Shown here: positions 1-11,692 of the stretch, one piece after another
Position numbering within the stretch: the stretch's first letter is position 1
Layout of the letters: every line of letters begins with the position of its first letter
NCBI GenBank assembly: GCA_017354895.1
Contig: CP071497.1
Span: forward strand, 2,294,001 to 2,358,000
From: Podospora comata
Lineage: Eukaryota; Ascomycota; Sordariomycetes; Sordariales; Podosporaceae
Length of the DNA stretch: 64,000 nucleotides
Direction: 5' to 3'
Program-made: the position numbers and the translations under genes
Notes under the pieces: model-generated
What the model saw: only the letters and a program-made list of their open reading frames with translations
The model's database searches: none
What the model was told of the DNA's origin: nothing

Positions 1-149
1 CTGTAAGCCTAGGCAAGGGTCCCTTGTAAGGAATATTCTAGAGGGATCCAAGCCGGGAAATTCCGTTACTGCTTATAGCAGTACTGCTCACTGTAATACC
101 AATCTGTAGGGAAGTAAATAAGGCACTTAGTAGTACCCACATGTTAACA
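1..149 (+). repeat. Family A LTR-like repeat, right-hand part
   Basis: This matches the last ~148 bp of the fuller copy at 272-894 with only about five differences, and ends in the same TGTTAACA. It is cut by the window edge. CpA and TpG are present at ordinary frequency, unlike the DNA to its right, so it has not been RIP-mutated to the same degree. The copies have TG...CA termini and no coding capacity, as expected of an LTR, but no internal region is visible in the window. Confidence 0.75.
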
Positions 150-271
150 CGTTTAAAGATAGTAAGCCGAAAACGCTTTACTTATTACTTTTAGCCTCGT
201 TATTAATACTTTTTAAAACTTTAATATAAATTTAATATTATAATCCGTAATAAATTCCTTTAATTATATAT
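150..271 (-). pseudogene. Ty3/Gypsy integrase fragment (element E family)
   Basis: The reverse complement matches the integrase core of the larger element near 16400-16520, including the run that reads like KFITD...EFI in that copy. It lies between two family A repeats, so it is a short remnant of an E-type retrotransposon in minus orientation. RIP-type mutation and its small size rule out function. Confidence 0.7.
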
Positions 272-894
272 TGTTAGCTGGTATGCCCTGATAGGCCTAT
301 AGTATAGTACTTATACAGAGTTGCTGTAAAATACAGCAGTGCGCAAGCGGAAGCGGAAGGATACGACGGCAGTGCCGAAGGAAAGGAAAGGCACTGTAAT
401 ACAGTGGAGTATAAGGAATAGAAATTGCCTTTATTACTCTTGCTGCTCTTATTGCCCTTGATATCCCTTGAGGAGAGAAAGAAAAACTATTCTACAGGAG
501 AGGAGAGAGGTCAATATATAGGCCTTCGTAGGCCTACTGTAAGTCTTGTAGGCCCTGGAGGCCCTATACCACTTAAGGTGGTTAGTGGACCTTAGTGGGT
601 CTTGTAGAACCTCATGGAAATCTATCGATCTTTTAGTGGCAAGGGTGCCCTGTAGATCGCACTATTATAGCAGCTTATTGCGTAAGCTTGCAGCCACTTT
701 GGAAGGTTCTAGCATCTTTTGACTAAGCCTCAGGCCACAGTAGCCTTGTAAGCCTAGGCAAGGGTCCCTTGTAAGGAATATTCTAGAGGGATCCAAGCCG
801 GAAAATTCCGTTACTGCTTATAGCAGTACTGCTCACTGTAATACCAATCTGTAGGGCAGTAAATAGGGCACTTAGTAGTACCTACATGTTAACA
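272..894 (+). repeat. Family A LTR-like repeat, full copy
   Basis: The copy starts TGTTAGCTGG and ends ATGTTAACA (TG...CA ends), about 623 bp. Further copies lie at 1-149 (partial), 10450-11098 (direct) and 12115-12718 (inverted). It interrupts the C-terminal coding region of the RIP-mutated Fot1/pogo-like transposase on its right and abuts a Gypsy integrase scrap on its left. No ORF is seen. The best reading is a solo LTR of a retrotransposon whose body is absent here; a non-autonomous terminal-repeat element is an alternative. Confidence 0.7.
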
Positions 895-2120
895 AAATCG
901 TACGGTATAAAGCTAATACCCGTAAAGCTACCTTATATATTTATCTCCGTTAGAAAGGCAAAGAAGGCCTCGCGGAAGATATAAAGGAAATTAACTTTAC
1001 TTATATAGTTAATATATACGTATATTAAATCCTCGATTTAGCGACCGTACGCCTATTTTAGCGGCCTAAAGTAATTAATATCGAGTAATTAAAGGAAGTA
1101 AGAGGAATATAGAGGTATATAGAGCGTAATAATGTTATTATACTAGTAATAACGCTCGAATTCGGTTAAGTAATAGCTTTCGTAGTTATTAAAACTTAAT
1201 AACCGATATTTACTTTTTATACGAAACGCTATATAATAATCGAAGTACTTAATTTAATTTAGGCCTACCAGATTAATAATTTAATTATTTTCGGTAATTA
1301 TAATACGTTAGTCGGCCGGAAAGTTATACTCGGTATACTAATTAGCGAGGTAGTACTACGCGGCTAAAATAATAAAAGGAAGGATAGTCTAACTAAAGGT
1401 ATTAACTTACTAGATTACCGTTACCTATTCGCGGTTATTAGGCTAGGCTAATTTTACTTTACTAAAGCCGTTTAAGGTCGTAATTACTATACTTACGAAA
1501 ATAATACTTATTATAAATCTAGTTTCGTCGAAATTATAAATATTATTATTTATAATACCGTATTTAGCCTTAGTATTCCGTACGAGTGTAAACTATTCGG
1601 CAATAACTTTTAGATTCTCGCACTTAGCTCTTTAGTAGTCGTATCTACGCATAAAACGTATCCGGAGCTCTAGCTAGCGTTTAACGAATCGGTATACCTA
1701 GAGCTTACCGACAGGAGGCGCGTCGCAGGCATATAGTAGTTAGTTGGCTATATCTTCTACACTACTTAATCTCGGTAGAAAAGTTCGCGTAGATAGCTTA
1801 ATAATATAGTAAATAATAGCCTCTTTTTTTAATTAAGTGAGCTTTTTCGATTTGAGTATAGTGTCGTATTGTGCAGGCTTGCTAGCGCGTCGGCGCCCTA
1901 GCGTTGCTTGGGAGACTCTATAGGCCTTAGCCGCAGCTTGTATGCTTAGCTTTTTGTTATTTTGAAGAGCTTGGAGAGCTAAGATTATTTGGCTTTCTTT
2001 TGAAGTAGAGGGCATCTTTGCTGGTAGAGAAAAGTGGTTGTTGAGTACAAAGATGTCGCGTCGCGTCGAAAGTGCCCCACTCACTAATATGCCTCACTCA
2101 CTAATATGCCTCACTCACTG
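895..2120 (-). mobile_element. Fot1/pogo-type DDE transposase remnant
   Basis: On the minus strand a frame starts with ATG at 2015 and reads MPSTSKESQII, then a helix-turn-helix of the psq/Tc5 kind (SIQAAAKAYRVSQATLGRR). With RIP stop codons ignored, the frame goes on to NFDET, the first catalytic Asp region of DDE_1 transposases, and near 950 to a stretch reading FREAFFAFL, typical of the C-terminal half. Many stops are TAA/TAG where CAA/CAG is expected. The family mobilises DNA by cut and paste with TA target duplication. It is dead here and truncated at 895 by a family A repeat. Confidence 0.75.
2075..2120. repeat. 17-bp subterminal tandem repeats of the transposase element
   Basis: Two full 17-bp units (CCYCACTCACTAATATG) at 2075-2091 and 2092-2108 and a partial third to 2120 lie at the outer end of the Fot1/pogo-like element, upstream of its ATG. 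They are probably the terminal transposase-binding repeats. The far end of the element is not in the window. Confidence 0.55.
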
Positions 2121-2434
2121 ATAACGTACGTTAGTGTATAATAAGATATTTTAATGTAAGTATAAGATACCGTGAATATAAGCTGTAATTGCATATTGCG
2201 GAATTGCTTATTTACATTAGCTAGTTCCTCCGTATATATAGACTCTATATTAAGCCTGGCACTCTCCTGGATCGATGGACTCGACTATCAATACTATCGA
2301 TATTGTCCCTTTTGGGATTGACTGTTTTGGATCGATCCTCGATCCCATTGATCCTGTTCTGATTGGTCCTTGTCCCTGTGCTAATAATTGGTCCGTAGTG
2401 CCCCCCGCGCCCCACTATGTGTCAAGTCGTGACA
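2121..2434 (-). repeat. Truncated family B LTR
   Basis: This aligns with the full family B LTRs at 11693-12076 and 18452-18836, sharing the AGTTCCTCC stretch, the ATATATAGAC stretch and the GGATCGAT-rich block, and it ends in the terminal TGACA at 2434. The opposite ~80 bp are missing exactly where the Fot1/pogo-like element begins, which suggests that element inserted into this LTR. Host DNA begins at 2435. Confidence 0.7.
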
Positions 2435-3666
2435 CTTACAGAAGAAATAGAGGAAATAAATACTATAGAGTAAACGGTAATGTAGGCATATTACGTGGAT
2501 ACGGGAATATGGAAGAAATCTAAGAAGTCAAGTGGTTCAGGTCAGGAATACGGGTATCCAACGACTTTTGGTAAGGCGTTGGCTGGGGGGTTTGTCAAAA
2601 TAGTCAACCGGGCCCACTATTAAGGAATTAATATCTTGGCAGTGGGACCTGGGCCACTGGGTTCGGCCTTTTCCAGCCACCCGGGCAACTCACCCTCATA
2701 CAACAACAGAATTGACACCTTTTTGGACCCTATACCCAAGTTGACAATTCTCTCCACCAACATCAACACCAGTCTTCAGAGCAACGTAATGGTCCAATAT
2801 TCCTATTTACCCTAGGCGGCGTCCTTCTCGAGAAAACCGTTTCTGTTGTTTCGGCTTTATCATCGTCGGTGTGTCTGTGCGCCGATGGACTGACCTGGTT
2901 GGTCATCGCTTGATTGTCAACAGCTATCGAATTTCTCGCTGGTCTTTTGCTTGGGGAATATCAAACCTCCGATCTGAATTTTTCCTTCCTTTTACATTGT
3001 TCTTTTTCTTTTTTTAAAAAAAAAAATTACCTCCAAATATATCGATATCACTTACCTCCTCTCAATATTCAATGCCAATCATCATCGTTCTCCCGATAAT
3101 ACTCATCACTACAAGTTGACGAACCAGCTGGCTTCACATTGCCTCAAATCAGCATGACTTGTTCTTGACACTCAAAACTGAGTCTCGGCCATGCGTCCAT
3201 GCCGTTTCGATACCAGAACAGCCGGGTCGGGTATTGTGTCCGGCTTTTGGCGGCCTGAGAGAGGCGAAGACGGCACGGTTGAAGACGTTGGACTTCATCG
3301 GCCCGCTTCCACACCACCACCAGAAGAAACAAGAAACGGCGTTTCAACCAATGCTCATAATGTTGTTGTGTGTTAGGTCTTCGGTGATGGTGGGCGGCAC
3401 AGCGAGGCTAATAATAAGGATGTTGAAGACCTGAACAACGTCCGACAACCTGGGCCAGATGGCATTCTGACCATCACCATCGTTTTGTGTAATTTTCTCA
3501 ACTCGTTGTTTTGCACGGTTGATTGGTTACACCAAAATGAAGATCCAAGAAGACCAGATCAGGTCAGTTGGGCTTACGCTGCTATATGAGCCTGACGGAC
3601 CAATCGATCCAGCCGTTGAGTGAGTAGACCACCCTTTCGGCTGAATGAGAGCACTGTCTGATCATC
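2435..3666. other. Intergenic, no supported gene
   Basis: GC-balanced host DNA with a T-then-A homopolymer near 3005-3025. The short open frames overlap on both strands and lack recognisable domains. The region just upstream of 3667 presumably carries the promoter of the hydrolase-NACHT gene, but no defined site is recognised. Confidence 0.5.
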
Positions 3667-6600
3667 ATGCGCAGTATTATCTTGGTCCATGGCATGGGAG
3701 GCCATCCTGTCAGGTCATGGAAGTGCTTTGACGAAGGGCAAACGTCAACACCCATCACGCCAACACATCCCTCATCAACACGAGGGAAGAGACTGAGAAA
3801 GCCGCCTCCTACAGCGCAACTCAGGCGAACGAACTCGGAGCCGTTACTTGCCAAAGAGGAAGGCTTTGTTAGTAGATCACGAACTTTGCTGAGAAAAGCC
3901 TCGTTCAAGTCATCTTCCCGAATACGTCTTGCCGACTTTGAGGATCAGCTTAACGAGGCCCCAAGGAACGACGTGTTCTGGCCGTTGGACTTTTTACCGC
4001 AATCCTGCCCAATCGCCAGGATATTTACGTGGGGCTACCACACTCTGGTTGTGGACAAGAAGCCCCTCCGGCTACAAGGCGACATATTTGCGCATGCCAG
4101 CGAGTTTTTGTTTGAACTGGCTACTGCGCGGGCAGCGTTTGGGGCGCAAGCGCGTCCTCTTGTCTTCGTTGCTCATTCCACCGGCGGTATCATCCTAAAA
4201 GAAGTAAGGGTCTCTCTGGCTTGTCATGTTTTATTAACTAACTCCTGTAGATCCTTCGCCTTGCCGACATCGAACGCGACGGACCTCTGAAAGATGTCCT
4301 TTTCTCGACATCCGCCGTGGTTTTCCTCGCTAGCCCTCATCGCGCCACGGAACATGCATCACTTGGAGATGCTGTGGCAAGTATGGGCAGTGTGACCCTC
4401 TCTGTTGACCCGGACGATCCTGTTTTGCCACAGCTTTGTGGTGGCAGCAGCGCTCAGATTGAGCTTGGACGACAATCTTTTATCAGGCAATGGAACGAGT
4501 TCAATTTCAGGGTCAAGACATTCCAGGAGTCTGTTATTCCAAGCTTTGCAGATGCTGATGAGCGGGCTGCCGCAGTAAGTGACCGCCAATTCCCGGCGAA
4601 GAAGGACAGAGACCTGACAAATGCACACAGACCGTACGTCGACTTGCAAGCTTCATCGGAGACCCTCGAGAAAAGGCAACAACGATCGGGGCTTTGCATA
4701 ACAACGTTGCTAAGTTTTGGTCGATGGAAGATGTGGGATACCAAGCTTTGATAACTTGCTTGGCTGAGTTTGTTCGGGACGAAGAGGAAAGAGTAAGTCA
4801 CCTCCAGATTGATGTCAAGTTATTGCCAGCTAACCTGAAGGAGCGTCATGTCCTGAATAGCGAAGAAACCGACTGCCTGGCGGCACTCGTTCCACCCCCA
4901 ATTTTTCACGCCGAGAACCCCCCGGCCGCATCCTATCCTGGAACCTGCCTTTGGCTATACGATCTGTACGACTTTCAGACATGGCACAACCGAAGTGGCC
5001 CAAACAAGAACAAGGTCTTCTGGATACGAGGCGAATCTGGGTGTGGCAAGAATATCCTTCTCACGTCTCTACGCAGGAGGCTTGGACGACAGTGGGGCCC
5101 TGCTGGAGCATCCATTATCGGCATTACAGCACACCAGACAAGCATCCCAGCGAATGTCTGTCGTAGTCTTTTGGGACAGCTATTTCTGCAGGACCCGCGT
5201 CTTCGGACGGCATTACTCGAACTCTACAGGCAACCTCGAGTTGACCTGGAGGCCTTCGACGACGCCCAAGTTCTGTCATTCTTTTCCGATTTTTACATCG
5301 GCCAGCCAATCAAGACCCCCACAAGACGAACCTTCATCCTCGTCGAGATACCGGATGAGGCTGGGTCGATGTATGTCGGAGAGGTGATCAGTCGTCTGTC
5401 CCGTCTCGCACATAACTCCAACTTCAGCATATGCGTTACCAGTGCTTACCACCCCGAAACCAAGCTCTACAATACCATCAGCATCCCAATGCACATCCGA
5501 AACACCGACGATATCCTTCGTTTTGTCAATCTCAACTTGATGGCAGAATGGGAGGAACGCAACCGTACAGTCATGATGATTGGCCGAAAAGCAGGAGGCG
5601 TCTTTTTATGGGCTGAGATTGTGGTTAATATCGTCAATGCGGCTATTCTAGAAGGCGCTACTCAGGAGCTCATCGAGTGCACCCTGCAAGAGGTTCCTGG
5701 TGATTTGCACGGGCTGTATGAGTGGATGTTAAGCACCCTGAACGAGAAAGAAAGGGCTGAGGCATTGATCCTCTTTCAGTGGGTAATACTTGCCTCCGAG
5801 CCGATGCGTCTGAATGATCTCTTTATTGCAATCAGACTCACCGACCCAAACCAGTTCGAGCACTACAAGCGTCTCGGGCCGTTGATGGCTCTCGATGTTG
5901 GAGCCCCATTTTCGATGCGGGACCTCCGGCAACTTCGGAATTCTGTGATAACATCCGACACACCCTGTCAATTCCACAGATGGGTACGAACCCGCTCCAT
6001 TGGTCTCCTTGAAGTCAAGTCGGATGGAAACGATTCCCTTGGCCTTCAACGAGTACAGGCACGGCACTCCTCCGTCCACTCTTTCTTCCTCTCGGGCCGA
6101 GGCTTTACTTGCCTCACGTCTGGCAATAGTACCATCCCGGCCAACCTAACCACGACCGACTTCCCCACTATCTCACATTACTCCCTCCTCCGAGCTTGTC
6201 TGACCTACCTCAATATGCGTGACTTTGAGAGTCTAAGTCAAAGTCCCAAACCAAGCCCAAACGTCAAGTCAGCCCCTTTTCTCAGCCTCAACATTCCGCT
6301 GCGGCCCCTCTCGACGACTGCTAACCAACGCCAGCTAATGACGTCATCCTACCCCTTCCTTCAATACGCCGTGTCCAACCTTATCTTCCATCTGTTGTCA
6401 CCACAACACTTCCGCTATTTCCTACCTCAAAATGAGCTCTTCCTTGCCCTCTTCGCGAATAAGTTCCGCTTATGGAAACGATGGACTTCACTTCTCGGGA
6501 CTCATGATGCAGATGAGATTATTACTTTGCATACAAAGGTAGGGACTGAGACAAAAGGATTGATGAGTCCTGTTTATGGAGCTAGGTTTAGGCTTGAGAG

Positions 6601-6892
6601 GGTGTTGAGGAAGTTGGGGGGGTTGTCTGCTGCTGCTTTGAGGGTTAAGGAGGAGGAGCAGAGATTGGGGAAAGGGAGGAAGGAAGGAAGGAGGAGTGGC
6701 TGGGTGGGAAAGGGGATTATGTCGCCCGTTACACCTATTTTGCCGGCACCTGGCTTGGGAAGGGGGGTTGGGAGGGAGAAGGAGTGGAAGCCTGTGAAAG
6801 AACAGAGGTTCGAGTTGCCGGGGAAGTTGATGCTGGATTCGCCTGGGGTTGGGGAGGAATTGGGGGGGGTGCCGGTTGGGTTGGCTGTATGA
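3667..6892 (+). CDS. NLR-type STAND protein: SesB-like alpha/beta hydrolase + NACHT
   Basis: Four exons are proposed (3667-4203, 4251-4574, 4631-4792, 4841-6892; about 1024 aa). The last intron is in-frame, so its removal is less certain. Residues 1-300 form an alpha/beta-hydrolase domain: VHGMGG near the start, nucleophile elbow AHSTGG (Ser ~171) and FLASPHR. A NACHT-type NTPase follows, with P-loop GESGCGKN near residue 405, a Walker B-like ILVEIPDEA, and further on the VQARHSSVHSFFL stretch common after fungal NACHT modules. The C terminus is a basic, Gly-rich low-complexity tail with no WD40, ankyrin or TPR repeats. In fungi this architecture (SesB-type effector on a STAND switch) belongs to non-self recognition and cell-death proteins. 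Two oddities may weaken nucleotide hydrolysis: Asn replaces the usual Ser/Thr after the P-loop Lys, and the Walker B acid is Glu rather than Asp. The role is inferred from domains only. Confidence 0.85.
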
Positions 6893-7699
6893 TAGTCATC
6901 CGCCACCCGTAGTCTCAAGACTGGAAACCCTCCATATCAACCATAAAACGTGCGGTCCTTTTTACGGCAGCATACAGAATAGGCACTTCAGTTTGGCCAA
7001 CTTTGTGGAACAGTGACGACCTGCTCTCGAGGCAGCCAGCAGACACGGGCTTGACAGACAGTCCACTCAACTAGGTAATAGGCTATCTCCTTCACATGAT
7101 TTGTTCATTCGTTCCAATGGACGCATGCATCTTCATACATCTTAAACGCTATGTCTGGAAGGTCCCACCCGCCGGTTGTGTCTTCTCGACCCATCCCTCC
7201 GATATATTGACTTCGACCATGCCCCACACCCCCCCCCCCTTCCCCTCCCTCATCTGCAAGCTTCACCAATAGCAACCCATCATTGCTCACAGGGCTGTTA
7301 ATGATGTTGATAATCTGCAGTGGCTGAGGGACAACTCTCTGCAGTTTTGATCAGGCTCCGAGATACCTGAGGCTATCCTGCAGGTGGGTGTGCTTCAGTG
7401 GCATTATCGTGTTCTTCTCCGCCCTTTCGTCCCGCGATGCCTTGTTTCCTTTTCTCTAGCAGCAATCTCTCGAGGTTCTGAACACAAAAATTGTTTTCCT
7501 TGACTGCTCTTGGTTTGTCTCATAGCCACTTATTGATAGCCGGAACCAAACGCTTATCTTTGTTAGGTATATGAGCCTTCCACCTTGCATAAACATAGCA
7601 AAGGATTTCTAAGTCTAAGTTACTTACCCTCTCGATAAACAGCCCGTCCTTCCTCCTACATAACTTACCGAACTTACCTATAGTTTTTCGGTATCGATC
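6893..7699. other. Intergenic between the two NLR loci
   Basis: No gene is supported. There is a poly-C run near 7229-7240. The tail end holds the likely promoter of the NLR pseudogene that starts at 7700. Confidence 0.5.
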
Positions 7700-8874
7700 A
7701 TGTCTGGCCTAGAAACCCTCGTGGCGCTTAGTCTCATCTACAACGTGTTCCAAATTACCAGTTTTGCCAGTGAATTATACACGACTTGCACTCGACTTCT
7801 GAAGGGAGAAACACCCGACGCAGACTTATTTAAGACCCTAGTCTATCTTAACGCTATTTTTAACGACGCCACACAGAGTCTCAATTCGGCTACATAAACT
7901 CTTACGCAAAATGACCGGCAACTCCTTGCTATAGCAAAGGAGTTTAAAGCTGCTGCCACAGCTCTAGGAAAGGAATTGGGCAAATTTCAGGCGATAATAA
8001 TTACTAGACGAAGATAGCAGTCAATCAAACTTAGGACGAAACACATATTAATACTTAAAAAGAAGCATAAGGAGCTTAAGAAGACCCTGAACAGGAACCA
8101 GTCCGCACTTAAGACCCGTTTGTGGTACAGCATTTAGTAAGTTACTGCCTCCGTTTCCTCCAAGGTAGCCTCTCTAATTCCACTACCTACTATAGCTTTA
8201 GCACTAAAACCGAAGTAATCTATATACGCTAACGGAACATTTTCGATAAACTTAACTTGTAGCTCCGCAATCTTATTACGGCTATTGCAGATCGGGAATC
8301 ACGCATGACTTGCTTGCTTATTTAATAAGGGGATCCCATCCGGCACTACGTGATAGCCGGGATAGTAAGTATTAGGCTTAATCACGATCATATTCTCACT
8401 TACGTTACGACTGAGGTAACGAATCTGAAAACCGCTATATTCGATAAAGCCAAGTACCGTAGGCTTTTGAAAAGTGTTAAGTACGGTAGCCTGAACGAAC
8501 GGCGTAACTAGATTAGAATACCCGCTACCAATACCTTTAGATAGATATTTGGGTATTCTGAAAACGACGATAATAACGACGACGATAATAACGATAATAA
8601 TGATAATAATTACGACACTAATTACGATAATAACAATGACGATAACGACGACGACGACGATGAGGATAGTAACGAACCAGACGAGAGTAAAATAGATAAG
8701 AAATATAAAGATATTTATAAGCTTCTCGGAGACGCTGTAAGGCGTTAGGAGGCTTTAATTTAGTTCCTGTTGTGGCTGCAGTCGACTAACGAGCCTCTTT
8801 TCTGGATATGCGGGAAGCCAGGTTCCGGCAAAAGTACTTTTATGAAGTATGTCGCTAATAATTCTAGAACTATA
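7700..8874 (+). pseudogene. NLR pseudogene, 5' half (N-terminal domain to Walker A)
   Basis: An ATG at 7700 opens a frame resembling the N-terminal domain of fungal STAND proteins (LVALSLIYNVFQITSFASEL), stopped at 7895-7897 by TAA where CAA is expected. The frame continues through a Lys/Arg-rich helical stretch, then much decay, to WICGKPGSGKSTFMKYVAN at about 8797-8860, a textbook NACHT Walker A. Homology ends at 8874 where element P begins. The rest of the same gene resumes at 19905, so this is one NLR split by an insertion. RIP-like C-to-T stops are common in this half. Confidence 0.8.
8560..8680 (+). repeat. GAY/AAT-rich simple repeat in the NLR relic
   Basis: A run of imperfect GAC/GAT/AAT/AAC triplets, which would encode Asp/Asn if in frame, lies between the N-terminal domain and the Walker A of the split NLR gene. 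It is probably an acidic linker expanded by replication slippage. Confidence 0.6.
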
Positions 8875-9445
8875 AGTTGGATAACCAGGAAATGGACTAT
8901 ATGTGGATTTGGTGCACCACCACCACACTAGCCACATAACCTTATTAAGATTACCCCTGAATACTTACACTGGCCACAATAAAATAAATATTAGGTTAAT
9001 TTCTATAGGATTTATACTGAAATGTAGCTTATTTACTGTCAGAGTTAGAAATTGTATCTTCTTCTTGCTTACGCCTGGTTTGAACCCGATAACGTGCGCT
9101 GCGCTGCACAAGGTGGGCTGGCTCTGGCTGCTCCATATTCTCTTTTGGCTACCATTTTTTCCTCTACCACCCTTCCTTTAATACGAGCCTGTTTTAGTTT
9201 ACAGAGCTTTATAAACTTGAAATTCGAGTCTTGTCTAGTAAAGTCATATTTTTTTTCTTACTTTCTAAATTTTTGAAATATTTTATAAATATTTTACAGT
9301 ATTAGCTTTATAAATAAATATTTTAGATTTTAATATTAGCATAGTATTAATAAAAATCTTTTTTATAAACTGTTTTCCGGCTAGTATATAGTTTATAAAT
9401 AAGTCCCTAACCTTTTTAGCTATTTAAAAATCCCTTACGGTATAG

Positions 9446-9813
9446 TGTTATAATCGTTAATAACGAACTAATGTATGGAGCGCGGGACGCTCCTGGCCAA
9501 TTATTACAGACTAATCGGAAGTGAGGCGATAAGCTCACGGTGATCCCGACGGGCGGAGCGACAGGATCACGATAAGTATGGTGAGCCATGGTAAGCTACA
9601 GGAAGAAAAGGTGATCCACTAGTCTATATATACAGAGAAACTAGATAGCTCGTAAATAGTTCCGTAATATATAATTTAAGCTTGTATTCACGGTATTTTG
9701 TATTTATTTTGAGATATTTTGTTGTGTACTATTTATTTGCACTGAACTAGGATTATTTAGAAGTACTTTTGACTAGTATTCCTTTCAGAAGTTCTGGATA
9801 GGGGTTAGTTATA
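9446..9813 (+). repeat. Solo LTR (family B relative) inside element P
   Basis: This 368-bp block starts TGTTATAATC and ends TTAGTTATA, where RIP has probably converted a terminal CACA. It is flanked by TATAG (9441-9445) and TATGG (9814-9818). The uninterrupted P copy reads CGGTATGGAAAG at the same spot, so the duplication and precise insertion point are visible. Its right part resembles family B (CTGGATAGGGG end); its left part is a different subfamily. No internal retroelement sequence remains. Confidence 0.8.
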
Positions 9814-10449
9814 TATGGAAAGTAAGTATTTTTAAAAAGGAATTTAACGGTATTATAAAGATTGATATTTAGCTTAATAAAATTCGTTTACACTTATATA
9901 GAAATTATAGTTTTATTTTATATTAATGGCCGGTAGTATTTTTTTTCTTAAAAATTTATTTACGACTAAAGTTATAAAGCTGGACTAAATCGAGTTTACT
10001 ATTAAATCTATGATTAATAAAGATATTATTTTTTATTATACGCCTTTTATATATTTATTGATATTAAAAAGATAATTAATATTAAGGAGTTAAAGAATAT
10101 AAAAATAATAAAGCAGTAAAAAGGAAATGATACTTTTATAGTATTAAATTATAAAATCGTAAATAATATATAAATTATACTTTTTATAAATAACAAAGTA
10201 CATTTTTAAATAGATTTATAAGTTTAATTTTCAATATAAGATATCTTTTAAATTATTTAACCATAAAATTGTTTCTAATTCAATTATTTTTTAATATAAT
10301 TATATATTAATTTTAATTTGATTAATTCTTAAACTATTATTTATAAAGGTCTTTACTTTGAAAAAGAATTCTGGAGAGAGGGACTTCTTTATTTTATAAA
10401 ATATATTTAAATATAGTAGTTAAAATCCTTTTTGTATTTTATTTAATAT

Positions 10450-11098
10450 TGTTAGCTGGTATGCCCTGATAGGCCTATAATATAGAACCTATACAGAGTT
10501 GCTGTAGGATACAGCAGTGCGCAAGCGGAAGCGGGAGGATACGACGACAGTGGCGAAGGAAGACTAAAGCACTGTAATACAGTGAGGTATAAAAAATAAA
10601 AACTGTCTTTATTGCCTTTGGTCTTGGCCTTTTGCCTTAGATTTTGCCTTGACTATTTGCCTTTTTTACCTTTAAGGAGAGAAAAGAAAACTATTCTACA
10701 GAAGAGGATAGAGGTCTATATATAGGCCTTTGTAGGCCTACTGTGGGTCCTGTAGGCCTTGAAAGCCTCTATACTACTTAAGGTAGTTAGTAGGCTTTGG
10801 TGGGTCTAGTAGAACCTTATGGAAATCCATCGGACTTTTAGTGGCAGGGATGCTCTATAAATCGCACCATTATAGCAGCTTATTGCGTAAGCTTGCAGCC
10901 ACTTTAGAAGGTTTTAGCATCTGTTGACTAAGCCTTCGGCCACAGTAGCCCTGTAAGCCTAGGCAAGGGTCCCTTGTAAGGAATATTTTAAAGGGATCCA
11001 AGCTGGAAAATTCCGTTACTGCTTATAGCAGTACTGCCCACTGTAATACCAATCTGTAGGGCAGTAAATAGGGCACTTAGTAGTACCCACATTTAATA
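10450..11098 (+). repeat. Family A LTR-like repeat at the P/retroelement junction
   Basis: Starts TGTTAGCTGG at 10450 and matches the 272-894 copy throughout. The 3' end is altered (CCCACATTTAATA in place of CCCACATGTTAACA), so the right boundary is uncertain by a few bases, and ATTTAATA occurs on both sides. Its left flank is element P, its right flank a minus-strand Gypsy gag fragment. It pairs with the inverted copy at 12115-12718. Confidence 0.75.
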
Positions 11099-11692
11099 AA
11101 ATTTAAGTTATTTAAGGTTAGTTAATCGTTTCTAGGTACGCTTACCTTTATCGTATTCTCTAAACACCTCTTTAATCTTTTTTTCGAAACTTTTATACGA
11201 TTTAAAGTATTTTCTAATTATATTTTCCCTCGCGTTATACTTATTATCGAAATAGTTTCCTAAAATCTGTTTAAATTAAGTAAGTGCCTTATCCTTAAGC
11301 CTAGACGCGGCGTATATTACTTTAAACAGCTCGTCCGGGAAGTAAAAAAGGTAGTACCGAAAGTATACCTAAAGCTAAATTAAAAATCCCCTTAGCTCTC
11401 GCTTAGCTTCTCTATAGTAATCCGGAGCCTCGAGCCTAGCGTAGTCTCCTTCTTTATGTAAGGCACCGATCTCCTAGTGGGTACGGTCTCCCTCCTTACA
11501 TAAAATATTAATCTCCTAGTAAAATATAATATTCTCTTACGTAAGAGAATTATAAAAGATATATAACTTATTTTTAAGCTTTTAAATACAAGTAAAAAGC
11601 TATTCGATGGTAGGTTAAGTATTAGTATTTTTGGCTATAACGTTTAACTACCTTTAACTTATTTATAATAGAATTAAAATAAGTATGTAACG
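11099..11692 (-). pseudogene. Ty3/Gypsy gag fragment (element E), inverted
   Basis: Read on the minus strand with RIP stops ignored, the translation contains REAKRELRGFL, FPDELFKVIYAASRL and KSFEKKIKEVF, typical of fungal Ty3/Gypsy capsid (gag) proteins. It lies directly inside the family B LTR at 11693-12076 in the arrangement 5' LTR then gag, both on the minus strand, opposite to the pol genes that follow at 13.8 kb. Confidence 0.65.

Noticed and set aside
1-894. Direct repeat resembling a CRISPR or tandem array
   Set aside because: Only two copies, each part of a dispersed LTR-like repeat; the genome is eukaryotic.
8903-9276. Two short ORFs at the left end of P
   Set aside because: They are antisense to the P transposase C terminus (compare 58090-58420) and carry no protein signature.
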